Assembly (NCBI RefSeq): GCF_021117425.1
Contig: NZ_CP088298.1
Location: forward strand, 1,178,001-1,242,000
Length of the DNA: 64,000 nucleotides
Origin: Brevibacterium zhoupengii
GTDB lineage: Bacteria > Actinomycetota > Actinomycetes > Actinomycetales > Brevibacteriaceae
Direction of reading: 5' to 3'
The notes beneath the pieces are model-generated. The model did no database searches, was not told the origin of the DNA, and saw nothing but the letters and a program-made list of their open reading frames with translations. The position numbers and the translations under genes are program-made. Within the stretch, counting starts at the first letter, position 1. Each line of letters begins with the position of its first letter. This document shows positions 1 through 8,225 of this stretch, piece after piece.

Positions 1-309
1 GGAGTCGCCGGGTTCCCCCTCGAAGTTGATGGCAACGCGATCGCCATTGCCAGCGAGAACATGGCGGTCGAGGCAGTTGTAGGCCACGTTGAGTTTGCCG
101 CCGATGAACCATTTTGCGAAGGGTGGGTCAGTCCAGTCGAGAACTTCGCCGAAGTCTTCCTTCCAGTCGACGAGGTCTCGAGACTGCTCGGCCCAGAAGC
201 TCAGGTAGTCGGCATCGGCCCGGTCGTATTCGTCGGCCTTGACGTTGGCGGCAGCAACGAACTCTTCAGGCGGGGCAAAGGTTTCGGTTTCTGCTGTGCT
301 GTCGGTCAT
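1..309 (-). CDS. acs: Acetyl-CoA synthetase, N-terminal part (gene cut by window start)
   Basis: The reverse strand reads from ATG at 309 into an open frame that leaves the window. About 103 residues are visible, including FWAEQSRDLVDWKEDF and WFIGGKLNVAYNCLDRHV, which are typical of the N-terminal domain of AMP-forming acetate-CoA ligases. The enzyme would convert acetate, ATP and CoA to acetyl-CoA in the cytosol. A good ribosome-binding site (GGAGGG) precedes the ATG. The gene is divergent from the large membrane-protein gene at 636. An acs gene near the tad/ssd cluster is also the arrangement in Mycobacterium tuberculosis. A CRP/GlxR-like palindrome lies about 125 bp upstream, consistent with cAMP-linked control of acetate use, which is inferred only. 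Confidence 0.9.
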   Translation of the reverse strand, partial: MTDSTAETETFAPPEEFVAAANVKADEYDRADADYLSFWAEQSRDLVDWKEDFGEVLDWTDPPFAKWFIGGKLNVAYNCLDRHVLAGNGDRVAINFEGEPGDS

Positions 310-635
310 TTTTCCCTCCGGCTTCTTTGATGGATCGAAAATTCTAGTTGCACTGTATACCCGAGACGGGGGCTTAGGTCACCGTCGTCCGTTCGATGAG
401 CGGTGGTGTTCGGGGGTAGCAATTGCCATGCTGGTGTGCTACAGAACACACTTTATGCATCGGCACAGAAGAGAGGGAGGCGTTTTCGGTGATTCACGCT
501 TATCTGACAGGCAGTACAGAAGGAGTGCGCAGGGGGTCCTGTTCTGCAAGGATGGGGTTCGAGTCTGTCAGGATGGAAACTAGACAGACACATGAAATTT
601 GACGACCCTGTCCCCAAACGCGACTGGAGTAAGCG
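310..635. other. Divergent intergenic region between acs and the large membrane protein gene
   Basis: No convincing gene is present in these 326 bases; short open frames overlap one another and lack coding character. The region must carry the promoters of both divergent genes. A GTGTG-N8-CACAC palindrome is at 434-451 and a GTATAC palindrome is near 355-360. The only clear translation signal at the right edge is GGAG at 626-629 before the ATG at 636. Confidence 0.6.
434..451. promoter_or_regulatory. CRP/GlxR-like palindrome upstream of acs
   Basis: GTGTG at 434-438 and CACAC at 447-451 form a perfect inverted repeat with an 8-bp spacer. This fits the TGTG-N8-CACA core of cAMP-receptor-type sites; the preferred flanking A/T of TGTGA-N6-TCACA is not kept. 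Acetate-activation genes are known CRP/GlxR targets in several Actinobacteria, so the context supports the call. Binding is inferred. Confidence 0.45.
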
Positions 636-3590
636 ATGAGTTCGCCGCAGCACCCAACTGGATCAGGTCCACAGCAGTGGCATGATCCGCACGCGCAGAA
701 TCCCGGGCCGAACAGCCAACCACAGTTCGGCCAGGGTCCGGCATACGGATCGGGACCGGCATTCGGTGCAGGACCCGATCAGCAGTCGCCCGGACCCGGA
801 GGGTATGGCGGTGGACCTGTCGGCTCGGGAGGACCAGGCCCCTATGGTTCACAAGGGCCGCACAATGCCGGACCCGGGCCCTATGGTTCGGGCCCCGGTC
901 CGCAGAACTCCGGACCGGGACCCTATGGTTCAGCACCGGGTCCCGGACCTTATGGTTCAGCACCAGGACAGTACGGTGCGGGCGCCCCAGGCCCCTATGG
1001 TTCGGCCCCGGGTCAGTTCGGGTCCGCAGGTCCGGCAGCACAGAAGAGTCCTCGCACCGGTCCCGGGCTGCTCGGGCCGCTGACGCTGCGCGATCTGTTT
1101 CTGCTCTTCGCCGGACTGCTCTCACTGATCGTCCTCTTCGTGCCGTTCAAGTCCGACGGGTTCCTCTCATGGTCGCTGTGGCATTGGACCGTCGACTCAA
1201 TGGGCACTCTGACATTCGATGTGTTCGGCATCTGGCTGATCGTGGCGGCGGTCTTCGTCAGCAAGTTCGGCAACGGCGGACTCAAAGTGGGTTCGCTCAG
1301 TCTTGATCAGGCGATCTCGGTCCTGTCCGGTGCCGCGTTCACCTTCGCCTTCGTCCACCTGCTGACCTCGGTCCAGTTCTGGCACGTCGGTGCATACCTC
1401 GCCTTCTTCGCAGCCCTGATCGCCTTCTTCGCAGGCGTATTCACGATGCTTCCCTTCTTCAACAAGGAATTCGCAATTCGCGACGAGGTTGCCGCGCACC
1501 CGAAGGCCCGCCCTGTGACCAAGCACGTTCAGCATCCCGCTCCAGTGGCGAACATGCCCGGCGCGCACTACGGCCCTGGCGGATTCGGCGCCCCCTACGG
1601 CAGCCAGCCCAACGGAAGCCAGCCCAACGGAGCTTTCGGCTCGCAGGGTCAGCCAGGAGCGCCTGTGCATCCCGGTCAGCCCGGTGGCCCGGGTCAGTTC
1701 GGTGGACAGAACCAGTTCGGTCAGCCAGGCGGACCGGATCAGTTCGGCCAGCAAGGTCAGTCGGGCCCGCAGGGACAGCCCGGCCAATTCGCTGCTCCTG
1801 GACAGTCGGCGACTCCAGATCAGTTCAACCAGCCCAACCAGGTCGGCAGCTCCGGTCAGATCGACGGAGCCGGTCAGCCCGGTGGGCCAGGCCAGGCCGA
1901 TGAGTTCGGCCAGAACGGCCAGCCTGATGGCCAGGGCCAGTTCGGCCAGCCCATCGGGTCTGGCCAGAACAGCCCCTATGCTCCGCCAGAGGAGCAGGCA
2001 CAAGGGGCGTCGTTCGAATCCGCATCGGGTGCAGACGACTCGGCGGATCAGGCAGTCCAGAGCACCGGGTCGGGTCAGACCTACCTGGGTGCTCAGTACT
2101 CACAGGACCCGAAGCACACGCAGAGTGAACCGACGCAGACATTCGGCTTCGGCGCTCATCGTGAAGAATCCCCGTGGAGCAATGACGGTGAGACTGCAGT
2201 GCAGGCACCCGTGCCAGCTGACAGCACGGGCTCCAGCGATGCTCGTGTCTCGAGCGACCCAATTGCCTCGAGCGCAGACAGCTCGAATGCAGACAGCTCG
2301 AGTGCCACGGAGCCAAAGGCCGAGAGCGGCAAGGACGATTCTTCGAATGCAGGCACGGCCGCAGCTGTCGCAGGTGCAGGCGCTGTCGGCATCGGGGCAG
2401 CCGCGGCCGGGGTTGCCTCAGCCCACTCCGATTCTGACCGAGATTCGGAATCTGATCGCGTCTCCGAAGCCGATCGCGTCTCCGAAACTGACCGCGGTTC
2501 GGAATCTGGCCGGGGATCGGATGCGGCATTGACCACGGATTCTGAACGTCGTCGCGGACGCCATGCCGCGCCCAATTCGGACACCGCCTCCGAGGCTGAC
2601 GAGGGACCGCATGGAAGCCGGGCCGACCGCACCGCAGACGGTTCAGACCGGACTGTGAGTGCCGACCACGAAGGCAATGTCGATCGTGGCGGACGTGCAC
2701 CCAGCCAGTCGGGTGCGACTGCGACCTCGGACCAGAACGACTCCTCAGCGCTGACCGGTGACGATTCCGCGTCCCCTGCGGAGAGCAGCTCGTTCGCTTC
2801 GAAGGTCAACGCCCATGATTCGGACACCAATGTCCGTGCCTCCGATGGAGTTGCGCTCAAACCGGATCAGGACTCGTCTGACTCAGAAGATTCAGCCAAC
2901 ACGGCTGGCTCAGGCGGGCCCGCAGGTTCACCCGACTCCGCGAACGAGGCTCGGTCCGAGACACACTCGAACGCCGAAGACGTTCGCCGAAACGACACAG
3001 GCGTCGATGCCTCCCGTGCTGGGGCAGCCGATGACGACGCCACTGTCGTCAGCGGTCCCGCTGCAACAGGCGCTAGGGAGTCCGGTTCGGAACGAACCGC
3101 CCAACCGGAAGCCGACGAACCGACGCAGTATGTGCCGGTGGCCAACTACGGCGACAGGAACTCGGCACCGGAAGACGCAGAGGACCGCGGCGGAGACAAC
3201 GCCCGGAATGCGCCCTCGGCGCCTCAGTTCGGAGCCGCCAGTGCCTCATCGAACGCCTCCGCGGTTGACGAAGAGGAAACCGTCGTCCAGAGCGCGGTTC
3301 AGCCGGGCGGCAACCCGGATGAACGTTCGGACCACCGGGAAGAGAACCGGAACGACGCCGGTCAGGACGGATCCGATCGCGGCTCGGGCCAGAATGTCAT
3401 CCAGGCGTTCTGGTTCGCTGTTCCCGAACCGCGCGAAGCCGTTGACGCGACCACCGGAATGCCGGTGTTCACGATCTACCCCGGCGACTGGTTCCTCGGC
3501 CTCGAGGACAACGGTTCGTGGTTCAAGGTCCGCGATTCTGACGGTCGCGAAGGACTCCTGCGCAACACCGAAGGCGTCCAGCGAGGCTGA
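636..3590 (+). CDS. Large low-complexity membrane protein with C-terminal SH3-like segment
   Basis: This 984-residue protein has four visible parts. Residues 1 to about 140 are Pro/Gly/Ser/Gln-rich with many GPYGS-type repeats. Residues about 148-280 hold four hydrophobic segments (for example LFLLFAGLLSLIVLFVPF and IWLIVAAVFV), so it is an inner-membrane protein. Residues about 310-920 form a very long disordered region, first Gln/Gly/Pro-rich (QFGQ, GQPG repeats), then Ser/Asp/Glu-rich and acidic, with a short Ala/Gly hydrophobic stretch near residue 580. The last 65 residues (from NVIQAFWFAVPEPREAV) are compact, with GDWFLGLEDNGSWFKVRDSDG resembling an SH3-type fold. GGAG at 626-629 supports the ATG at 636. 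It lies between acs and the tad locus. I do not recognise the family and assign no function; a cell-envelope scaffold is one possibility. Confidence 0.75.
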   Translation: MSSPQHPTGSGPQQWHDPHAQNPGPNSQPQFGQGPAYGSGPAFGAGPDQQSPGPGGYGGGPVGSGGPGPYGSQGPHNAGPGPYGSGPGPQNSGPGPYGSAPGPGPYGSAPGQYGAGAPGPYGSAPGQFGSAGPAAQKSPRTGPGLLGPLTLRDLFLLFAGLLSLIVLFVPFKSDGFLSWSLWHWTVDSMGTLTFDVFGIWLIVAAVFVSKFGNGGLKVGSLSLDQAISVLSGAAFTFAFVHLLTSVQFWHVGAYLAFFAALIAFFAGVFTMLPFFNKEFAIRDEVAAHPKARPVTKHVQHPAPVANMPGAHYGPGGFGAPYGSQPNGSQPNGAFGSQGQPGAPVHPGQPGGPGQFGGQNQFGQPGGPDQFGQQGQSGPQGQPGQFAAPGQSATPDQFNQPNQVGSSGQIDGAGQPGGPGQADEFGQNGQPDGQGQFGQPIGSGQNSPYAPPEEQAQGASFESASGADDSADQAVQSTGSGQTYLGAQYSQDPKHTQSEPTQTFGFGAHREESPWSNDGETAVQAPVPADSTGSSDARVSSDPIASSADSSNADSSSATEPKAESGKDDSSNAGTAAAVAGAGAVGIGAAAAGVASAHSDSDRDSESDRVSEADRVSETDRGSESGRGSDAALTTDSERRRGRHAAPNSDTASEADEGPHGSRADRTADGSDRTVSADHEGNVDRGGRAPSQSGATATSDQNDSSALTGDDSASPAESSSFASKVNAHDSDTNVRASDGVALKPDQDSSDSEDSANTAGSGGPAGSPDSANEARSETHSNAEDVRRNDTGVDASRAGAADDDATVVSGPAATGARESGSERTAQPEADEPTQYVPVANYGDRNSAPEDAEDRGGDNARNAPSAPQFGAASASSNASAVDEEETVVQSAVQPGGNPDERSDHREENRNDAGQDGSDRGSGQNVIQAFWFAVPEPREAVDATTGMPVFTIYPGDWFLGLEDNGSWFKVRDSDGREGLLRNTEGVQRG

Positions 3591-3603
3591 ACCTACAACG
3601 GTC

Positions 3604-3643
3604 GACTCGTGCGCTCGAACTGTGGACAACATTCCGAGCGCAC
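3604..3643 (+). repeat. Repeat element A: DnaA-box-like sequence inside an inverted repeat
   Basis: GACTCG at 3604-3609 leads into GTGCGCTCG (3609-3617), which is perfectly inverted as CGAGCGCAC at 3635-3643. The loop contains TGTGGACAA (3621-3629), the exact reverse complement of TTGTCCACA, the actinobacterial DnaA-box consensus. A second, weaker match (TCGTCCACA) lies at about 3775-3783. Two related elements occur at 8047-8133 on the other side of the first tad gene block. Function is unknown. Confidence 0.5.
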
Positions 3644-3723
3644 GGCGTCTGACCACCCGAGCTGATTCCCACAGACTGAGCCCGCGATGGGCTTGATCAG
3701 GTGAGATGCTCAAGCCGACCGAG

Positions 3724-3766
3724 AAGGGGCGGCTCTTGTGACTTGAGTGCACAGGGGCCGTCCCTT
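3724..3766 (+). terminator. Hairpin between the large membrane protein gene and ssd
   Basis: AAGGGGCGGC (3724-3733) pairs with GCCGTCCCTT (3757-3766), ten base pairs with one G-U, around a 23-base loop that can itself pair (TGTG with CACA). It lies about 135 bp after the upstream stop codon. There is no strong U-tract, so terminator function is likely but not certain. Confidence 0.4.
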
Positions 3767-3834
3767 TCGCATTTCGTCCACAGGCTGCCCCCGGGCACTG
3801 TCCTCTACCCGGACTGTACGCTCAGGCTGTCATC

Positions 3835-4842
3835 ATGCAGGTAGCACTCATCACCGACCTCGGCGCCATCACCGACGAATGCGCACGAGTCGCCGAAAGC
3901 ATTGGTATCTCCCTCAAAGTCCTGCCGCCCGACTCAGGCGGCTGGCAGAACGCGTCTCTCATTCTCCTGGGCGAGGATGTGCGGGAAGCTCCGGTCACGG
4001 ACCATGCTGATCGAATTCTCGTCGTTCTTGACGGGGACGAACCCAGCTCGACATGGAAACGCGCGGCCCACCTCGGCGTCGAACAGCTGGCGGTCCTGCC
4101 CTCCGCCGCGGAATGGCTGAGCGGCCGGATGATCGCAGCCGTCGAACCCCCGGTGGCACCTGGCGTCACCGTCGGAGTCGTCGCAGGTTGTGGAGGGGCT
4201 GGTGCCTCGGTGCTCTCCTGCGCGCTCGCCCGCCGCGCAGGACCAGATGTGAGCACGGTCCTCGTCGATGCCGATCCGCTGGGCGGTGGGCTCGACCTGG
4301 TACTGGGCGCCGAGCAGATTCCCGGACCGCGCTGGGCCGATCTCAGCGCCTCGCGCGGTCAGCTTCGACCCTCGACGCTGAGCCAGGCATTGCCGCGCCA
4401 CGAAGGCCTGGCGATCCTGTCCTGGGGTCGCGATGACATCCTCGAACTCGACCCTGACGTGTTCGACGATTTCCTCGCCGCAGCCGGGCAGGCTTTCGAC
4501 CTCGTCATCGTCGATCTGCCACGGCATGCCCCACCGCAGTGGACGCGCCGCTGTCATCATGTCCTCCTCGTCTCCCCGGCACGGGTCCGCTCCGCCGTAG
4601 CGGCATCCCAAGTTGCCAAACGTCTGTCCCAATCCCATCCGGACGTTCGTCTCGTCGTGCGCGACACCGGTGCCGGAGGCCTTGACGCCGAGCTCCTGGC
4701 CGATTCCATCGGACTCGATCTTGCCGGCAGCATCCGCGACGATCGCGGTCTGTCCGCAGCCGTCGATCGAGGAGAAGGCATCCCCGGCGGGGCACGACTT
4801 GGAAAGCTCGTCGACCGACTCCTGGGGGAGTGGGTGGAATGA
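3835..4842 (+). CDS. ssd: Ssd/CpaE-type septum-site/pilus-assembly ATPase-like protein
   Basis: This 335-residue protein has an N-terminal receiver-like or divergent domain (about 1-105). A MinD/ParA-like domain follows, starting at GVVAGCGGAGASVLSCALA, then VLVDADPLGGGLDLVLG and FDLVIVDLPRH. It matches the Ssd/TadZ/CpaE family, which positions Tad pilus machinery and, in mycobacteria, affects septum placement. The Walker A region lacks both lysines of the canonical deviant motif (C and A stand in their places), so ATP hydrolysis may be weak or absent; this is common in Ssd proteins. Its TGA overlaps the ATG of tadA (4839), showing translational coupling. It is the first gene of the ssd-tadA-tadB-tadC operon. 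Confidence 0.88.
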   Translation: MQVALITDLGAITDECARVAESIGISLKVLPPDSGGWQNASLILLGEDVREAPVTDHADRILVVLDGDEPSSTWKRAAHLGVEQLAVLPSAAEWLSGRMIAAVEPPVAPGVTVGVVAGCGGAGASVLSCALARRAGPDVSTVLVDADPLGGGLDLVLGAEQIPGPRWADLSASRGQLRPSTLSQALPRHEGLAILSWGRDDILELDPDVFDDFLAAAGQAFDLVIVDLPRHAPPQWTRRCHHVLLVSPARVRSAVAASQVAKRLSQSHPDVRLVVRDTGAGGLDAELLADSIGLDLAGSIRDDRGLSAAVDRGEGIPGGARLGKLVDRLLGEWVE

Positions 4843-6008
4843 GCGAATGGCTTGACGCCTCGCTCGTGGCTGAGGTCCGCAAGACCCTGCTCGACAATCC
4901 GGGGCCGGTGACGACGGCAGCAGTCGCCGAGGCGGTCCAACGTACAGGTCGCGTGCTCGGTTCCAGCGCGCTCCTGGAACTCGTGAACAGGTTGTCCGCG
5001 CAGCTCTCCGGAGCAGGTCCCCTCCAGTCCGTGCTCGAGGTCGCTGACACCACCGACGTCTTCGTCAATGGCCCGCGAGAGATCTTCGCCGACGTCGGCA
5101 CCGGGCCTCGGCTGCTCGACCTGTCCCTGGGTTCTGAAGACGAAGTGCGCTCTCTGGCCGTGCGTCTGGCTGCTCTGGGCGGTCGGCGTCTCGACGATTC
5201 GAGTCCGTTCGTCGATGTCAGACTGCCCGACGGGGTGCGCATGAATGCGATCGTGCCTCCCATCTCCGGAGACCATACGACGATCTCCTTCCGTGTTCCG
5301 CGCCACGCCGGCTTCACCTTCGAACAGCTCCTCACCGGCGGGTTCATCCCCGAAGACGTGCACGAGCTCCTCACCACAGCGGTGCGATCTCGTGCCAACA
5401 TTCTGATCTCAGGCGGCACAGGAACTGGGAAGACGGTCCTCCTCGGCGCGCTTCTGGGGCTTGTTGATTCGGATCATCGCATCGTCATCGTCGAAGACTC
5501 CCGAGAACTCATCGTCGGTCACTCCCACGTCGTCCAGCTCGCCGCCCGCCAGGCCAATGTCGAAGGCGGCGGTGAGGTGACCTTGACCGACCTCGTGCGC
5601 AACGCCCTGCGAATGCGTCCGGACCGCCTCGTCGTGGGGGAGTGTCGCGGTGCCGAGGTCAGGGATATGCTCACGGCGCTGAATACCGGGCACGAGGGTG
5701 GCAGCGCCACGATCCACGCGAACACTGCCGAAGCTGTTCCCAGCCGTCTGGCGGCGCTGGGAGCACTGGCGAACATGAGTCCGCAGGCCGTGTTCTCACA
5801 GTTCTCGACCGCTATCGACCTTGTCATCCACCTGCGACGGGTCGGAGCCGACCGAGGAATCACGGAACTGGCGATTCCCACCCGTGAGAGCAGCAGCGGG
5901 GTGAGAATGGAACCTGTGTGGGGACGACCATCTCCGCTGTCCGAAGGGACTTTCAACCGTCGGGCCCTGAGCCGATTCGAAGCCGTGCTCGAGCAGAAGG
6001 CCGCCTGA
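4839..6008 (+). CDS. tadA: TadA/CpaF secretion ATPase
   Basis: This 389-residue protein is the hexameric motor ATPase that powers Tad/Flp pilus assembly at the cytoplasmic membrane. Seen directly: Walker A GGTGTGKT, the Asp box with IVIVEDSRELIV, the Walker B region RMRPDRLVVGECRGAE, and the His-box stretch GHEGGSATIHANTAEA, all diagnostic of the GspE/TadA family. I start at ATG 4839 rather than at the in-frame GTG at 4830. GGGGGAG at 4824-4830 then sits eight bases upstream, and the ATG overlaps the ssd stop. The downstream tadB ATG overlaps this stop (ATGA at 6008). The operon lacks a prepilin peptidase in this window. Confidence 0.93.
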   Translation: MSEWLDASLVAEVRKTLLDNPGPVTTAAVAEAVQRTGRVLGSSALLELVNRLSAQLSGAGPLQSVLEVADTTDVFVNGPREIFADVGTGPRLLDLSLGSEDEVRSLAVRLAALGGRRLDDSSPFVDVRLPDGVRMNAIVPPISGDHTTISFRVPRHAGFTFEQLLTGGFIPEDVHELLTTAVRSRANILISGGTGTGKTVLLGALLGLVDSDHRIVIVEDSRELIVGHSHVVQLAARQANVEGGGEVTLTDLVRNALRMRPDRLVVGECRGAEVRDMLTALNTGHEGGSATIHANTAEAVPSRLAALGALANMSPQAVFSQFSTAIDLVIHLRRVGADRGITELAIPTRESSSGVRMEPVWGRPSPLSEGTFNRRALSRFEAVLEQKAA

Positions 6009-6685
6009 TGGTCACCGCCATTGCCGTGCTCGTGGCGCTGAGCGTGATACTCAGCGCACCACTGGATCCGGCCTCACGACTGCAGGATCTGCTGCGCACC
6101 CCCGCCGACGGCGATAAGCCCCGCCGAGTCGGACGGCGCGCCAAAGCAGATCCCGAGCAGGAGAAGCTGTGGGCCATTTCTGCGGTGGAGAACTGTGCAC
6201 ATCTGCTCAAGGTCGGAATGACTCCGCAGGCGGTGATGTCGACCCTAAGCAGGCAGAACGTGCAACTGGCACCGATTTCGCGAGCGATCTCACTCGGCGA
6301 GGAACCCGGCCGAGCCATCGCCACCAGAGGAGCCGAACTGCCAGAAGCCGCCGCCGAGGTGTTCGCTGGCATGTCGTCCGTGTGGACCGTATCGGAACGA
6401 TCCGGGGCACCCGCCGCTGACATGATTCTGCGTTATGCGCGGGCACAGCGCAGCGCCCTGGACGCTGATCGGGAGAGACACATTGCGATGGCCGGGCCCA
6501 AAGCGACAGTGCGAGTCCTCAGCTGGCTGCCCCTGATCGGCGTCGGTCTCGGTCTGCTCATCGGCGTCAAGCCAGTAGAACTGTTCTCAGGACTGCCCGG
6601 CCAGCTGAGCATCGGCGGCGGCATCGTTCTCTACCTCCTCGGACGCTGGTGGATGAGACGAATGATGGTACGAGCAGAGGCCTGA
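6008..6685 (+). CDS. tadB: TadB-like type II secretion F-domain membrane protein
   Basis: This 225-residue integral membrane protein begins with a hydrophobic segment (AIAVLVALSVILSAPL). It ends with two more (VLSWLPLIGVGLGLLIGV and LSIGGGIVLYLLGRWWM), flanking a cytosolic helical region with GMTPQAVMSTLS and WTVSERSGAPAADMILRYA, typical of T2SSF domains. TadB and TadC form the inner-membrane platform that the TadA motor acts on. The ATG overlaps the tadA stop codon. It is shorter than classic TadB (about 300 residues), as is usual for the actinobacterial version. Confidence 0.85.
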   Translation: MVTAIAVLVALSVILSAPLDPASRLQDLLRTPADGDKPRRVGRRAKADPEQEKLWAISAVENCAHLLKVGMTPQAVMSTLSRQNVQLAPISRAISLGEEPGRAIATRGAELPEAAAEVFAGMSSVWTVSERSGAPAADMILRYARAQRSALDADRERHIAMAGPKATVRVLSWLPLIGVGLGLLIGVKPVELFSGLPGQLSIGGGIVLYLLGRWWMRRMMVRAEA

Positions 6686-6690
6686 TCAGC

Positions 6691-7281
6691 ATGGCTGCAC
6701 TCCTCGTGGGAATCCTCATCGCAACAGGAGCACTGCTGTGGTCGGGCAGATCCGATGGTCGGCTGCGGCGATTGTTGGACGGACCGGGCAACCGCCCGAG
6801 AAATGGCGTCGAACAGCCAAGTGTGGAATCACAGAGAGGTTCCGGCTCTTCGCCGCGGGTGGACGATGACCTGCTCGCATTCGACCTTGATCTCGTGGCC
6901 ATCTGCCTCACTTCCGGGCTGCCGATCCCGGTCGCCCTGGCGCTGACCGCCGAGGCGACAGGGGACCGGTCGGGCCTGGGTCGAGTCGCACGATCGATGT
7001 CGATCGGAGGCCAGGAGCTCTCGGCTGATGACCGACTCCTGCCCGTCCTCGAGGTCTTCGAATTCTCCGAGCACACCGGTGTCGGGCCCGCCCCGCTCAT
7101 CGAGTCCGTCGCGCAGGAACTGCGAGACTCGTCCCGTCGACGCAGGCAGGAGGCGGCAGCGGCTCTCGGTGTCAAACTCGTCGTGCCGCTCGGAGTCTGC
7201 ATCCTTCCTGCCTTTCTGCTGCTTTCGGTTGTTCCGGTGGTCATATCACTGCTGTCGGATCTGACGACTGTCTTCTTCTGA
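6691..7281 (+). CDS. tadC: TadC-like type II secretion F-domain membrane protein
   Basis: This 196-residue protein has an N-terminal membrane segment (MAALLVGILIATGALLW), a linker, and a T2SSF-type region (DLVAICLTSGLPIPVALALTAEAT, then VFEFSEHTGVGPAPLIESVA). It ends in a C-terminal hydrophobic pair (LGVKLVVPLGVCILPAFLLL and VVPVVISLLSDL). It is the partner of TadB in the pilus platform. ATG 6691 is chosen because it follows the tadB stop by five bases and has GCAGAGG about ten bases upstream. An in-frame ATG at 6649 would overlap tadB by 37 bases. Confidence 0.82.
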   Translation: MAALLVGILIATGALLWSGRSDGRLRRLLDGPGNRPRNGVEQPSVESQRGSGSSPRVDDDLLAFDLDLVAICLTSGLPIPVALALTAEATGDRSGLGRVARSMSIGGQELSADDRLLPVLEVFEFSEHTGVGPAPLIESVAQELRDSSRRRRQEAAAALGVKLVVPLGVCILPAFLLLSVVPVVISLLSDLTTVFF

Positions 7282-7345
7282 CCGCTCCCGCGCTGAGTTC
7301 TGGCTGACTCAGGCAATTGCTGACTGAGCGTTCAGCCGGCCTTGG

Positions 7346-7351
7346 TAAAGT
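7346..7351 (+). promoter_or_regulatory. Probable -10 element of a leaderless transcript
   Basis: TAAAGT ends six bases before the ATG at 7358, the spacing expected when transcription starts at the A of the start codon. The GAGG just before the ATG is too close to act as a ribosome-binding site. No good -35 was seen. Confidence 0.45.
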
Positions 7352-7357
7352 CGAGGA

Positions 7358-7960
7358 ATGGCACCGGTTACGCCCTTCAATCAACTGTCCAATGTCGAAC
7401 AAGCCGAAGAATACGCCGAAAACCTCTTCACAGGTCGACACGTACGGCTGCGTCCACTGCAGGAAGACGATCTTCCTTACCTCGAACAGTGGTGGTTCGA
7501 CCCCTCGATCGTGGTCCTGCAGAATCACACTGTCCTTCCACGCCCCGAAGGCGGCGTCTCCGAACAGTTCTCACTGTGGAGCGCAAATAAGGACACCGAC
7601 GCGGTCGGCTTCAGTATCGAGCTGCTCGAAACCGAGGAGTTCGTCGGCCACGTGACACTCTTCGCGCGGAACTCGGTCAACCAGTCCGCCACACTGGCCA
7701 TCGTCCTCGGCCCGGAATTCCACGGTCGTGGCTACGGCTCCGATGCTGTGCAGCTGGGTATCAAATACGGTTTCCTGCAGCTGGGACTCAATCGTATCGA
7801 GCTGCAGACTTGGGCATTCAACACCCGAGGCATCGCCTCCTACACTAAGGCCGGTTTCGTCGAAGAGGGACGCCGTCGTGAGGCCGTGTTCTTCAATGGC
7901 CGCCGGCACGACGAGGTCATCATGGCGATCCTCAAGGAGGAATGGGCCGGCAGAAGCTGA
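7358..7960 (+). CDS. GNAT-family N-acetyltransferase (RimJ/RimL-like)
   Basis: This 200-residue protein begins with a 25-residue extension, then GRHVRLRPLQEDDLPYLEQWW, the usual start of RimJ-like GNAT domains. The acetyl-CoA-binding region is LGPEFHGRGYGSDAVQLGIKYGF, and the closing motif is NTRGIASYTKAGFVEEGRRREAV. It would transfer an acetyl group from acetyl-CoA to an unknown substrate (a protein N-terminus or a small amine). It sits between the tad export genes and the pilin-like genes and interrupts the locus. It appears to have its own leaderless promoter, so it need not be co-transcribed with tadC. Confidence 0.85.
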   Translation: MAPVTPFNQLSNVEQAEEYAENLFTGRHVRLRPLQEDDLPYLEQWWFDPSIVVLQNHTVLPRPEGGVSEQFSLWSANKDTDAVGFSIELLETEEFVGHVTLFARNSVNQSATLAIVLGPEFHGRGYGSDAVQLGIKYGFLQLGLNRIELQTWAFNTRGIASYTKAGFVEEGRRREAVFFNGRRHDEVIMAILKEEWAGRS

Positions 7961-8046
7961 TTCCTGACCCACAGGCTCACTTCCTGATCCCTTGACCCCC
8001 TGACACCCGTTTGCGGTGGCAACGGCAGAGCAGGCTGCTTCGTGAA

Positions 8047-8133
8047 TCGTGCCGACTCGGGTGCGCAAGTCTGTGGATTCTGGCACGACTCGCGTGCGTT
8101 CGGGCTGTGGACGACAAATCGCAATCCACAGCC
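8047..8133 (+). repeat. Repeat elements B and C: CTGTGGA cores in inverted repeats
   Basis: Two copies of the element seen at 3604 lie in tandem. Copy B has GACTCG at 8054-8059 and TGTGGATTC at 8072-8080, enclosed by TCGTGCC (8047-8053) and GGCACGA (8082-8088). Copy C has GACTCG at 8087-8092 and TGTGGACGA at 8106-8114, with GGCTGTGGA (8103-8111) perfectly inverted as TCCACAGCC (8125-8133). All copies share GACTCG, then a GTGCG or TGCGC word, then CTGTGGA, over about 25 bases. The cores resemble DnaA boxes. Confidence 0.5.
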
Positions 8134-8225
8134 TGATTGTCGACCCTGGACGTGGGTGTGCGTCTGCTTCAACACTGAAACTCCCTTCGCAGACCGCGAA
8201 GGTGGGCTTCAACGAGGAGGAGACT

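Noticed and set aside
3604..3783. DnaA-box-like sequences considered as a chromosomal origin
   Set aside because: No dnaA, dnaN, rpmH or gyrase genes are near, and boxes are too few; the repeats are kept as a separate finding.
4830..4838. GTG start at 4830 for tadA
   Set aside because: It would place the start inside the ribosome-binding site; ATG 4839 has correct spacing and overlaps the ssd stop.
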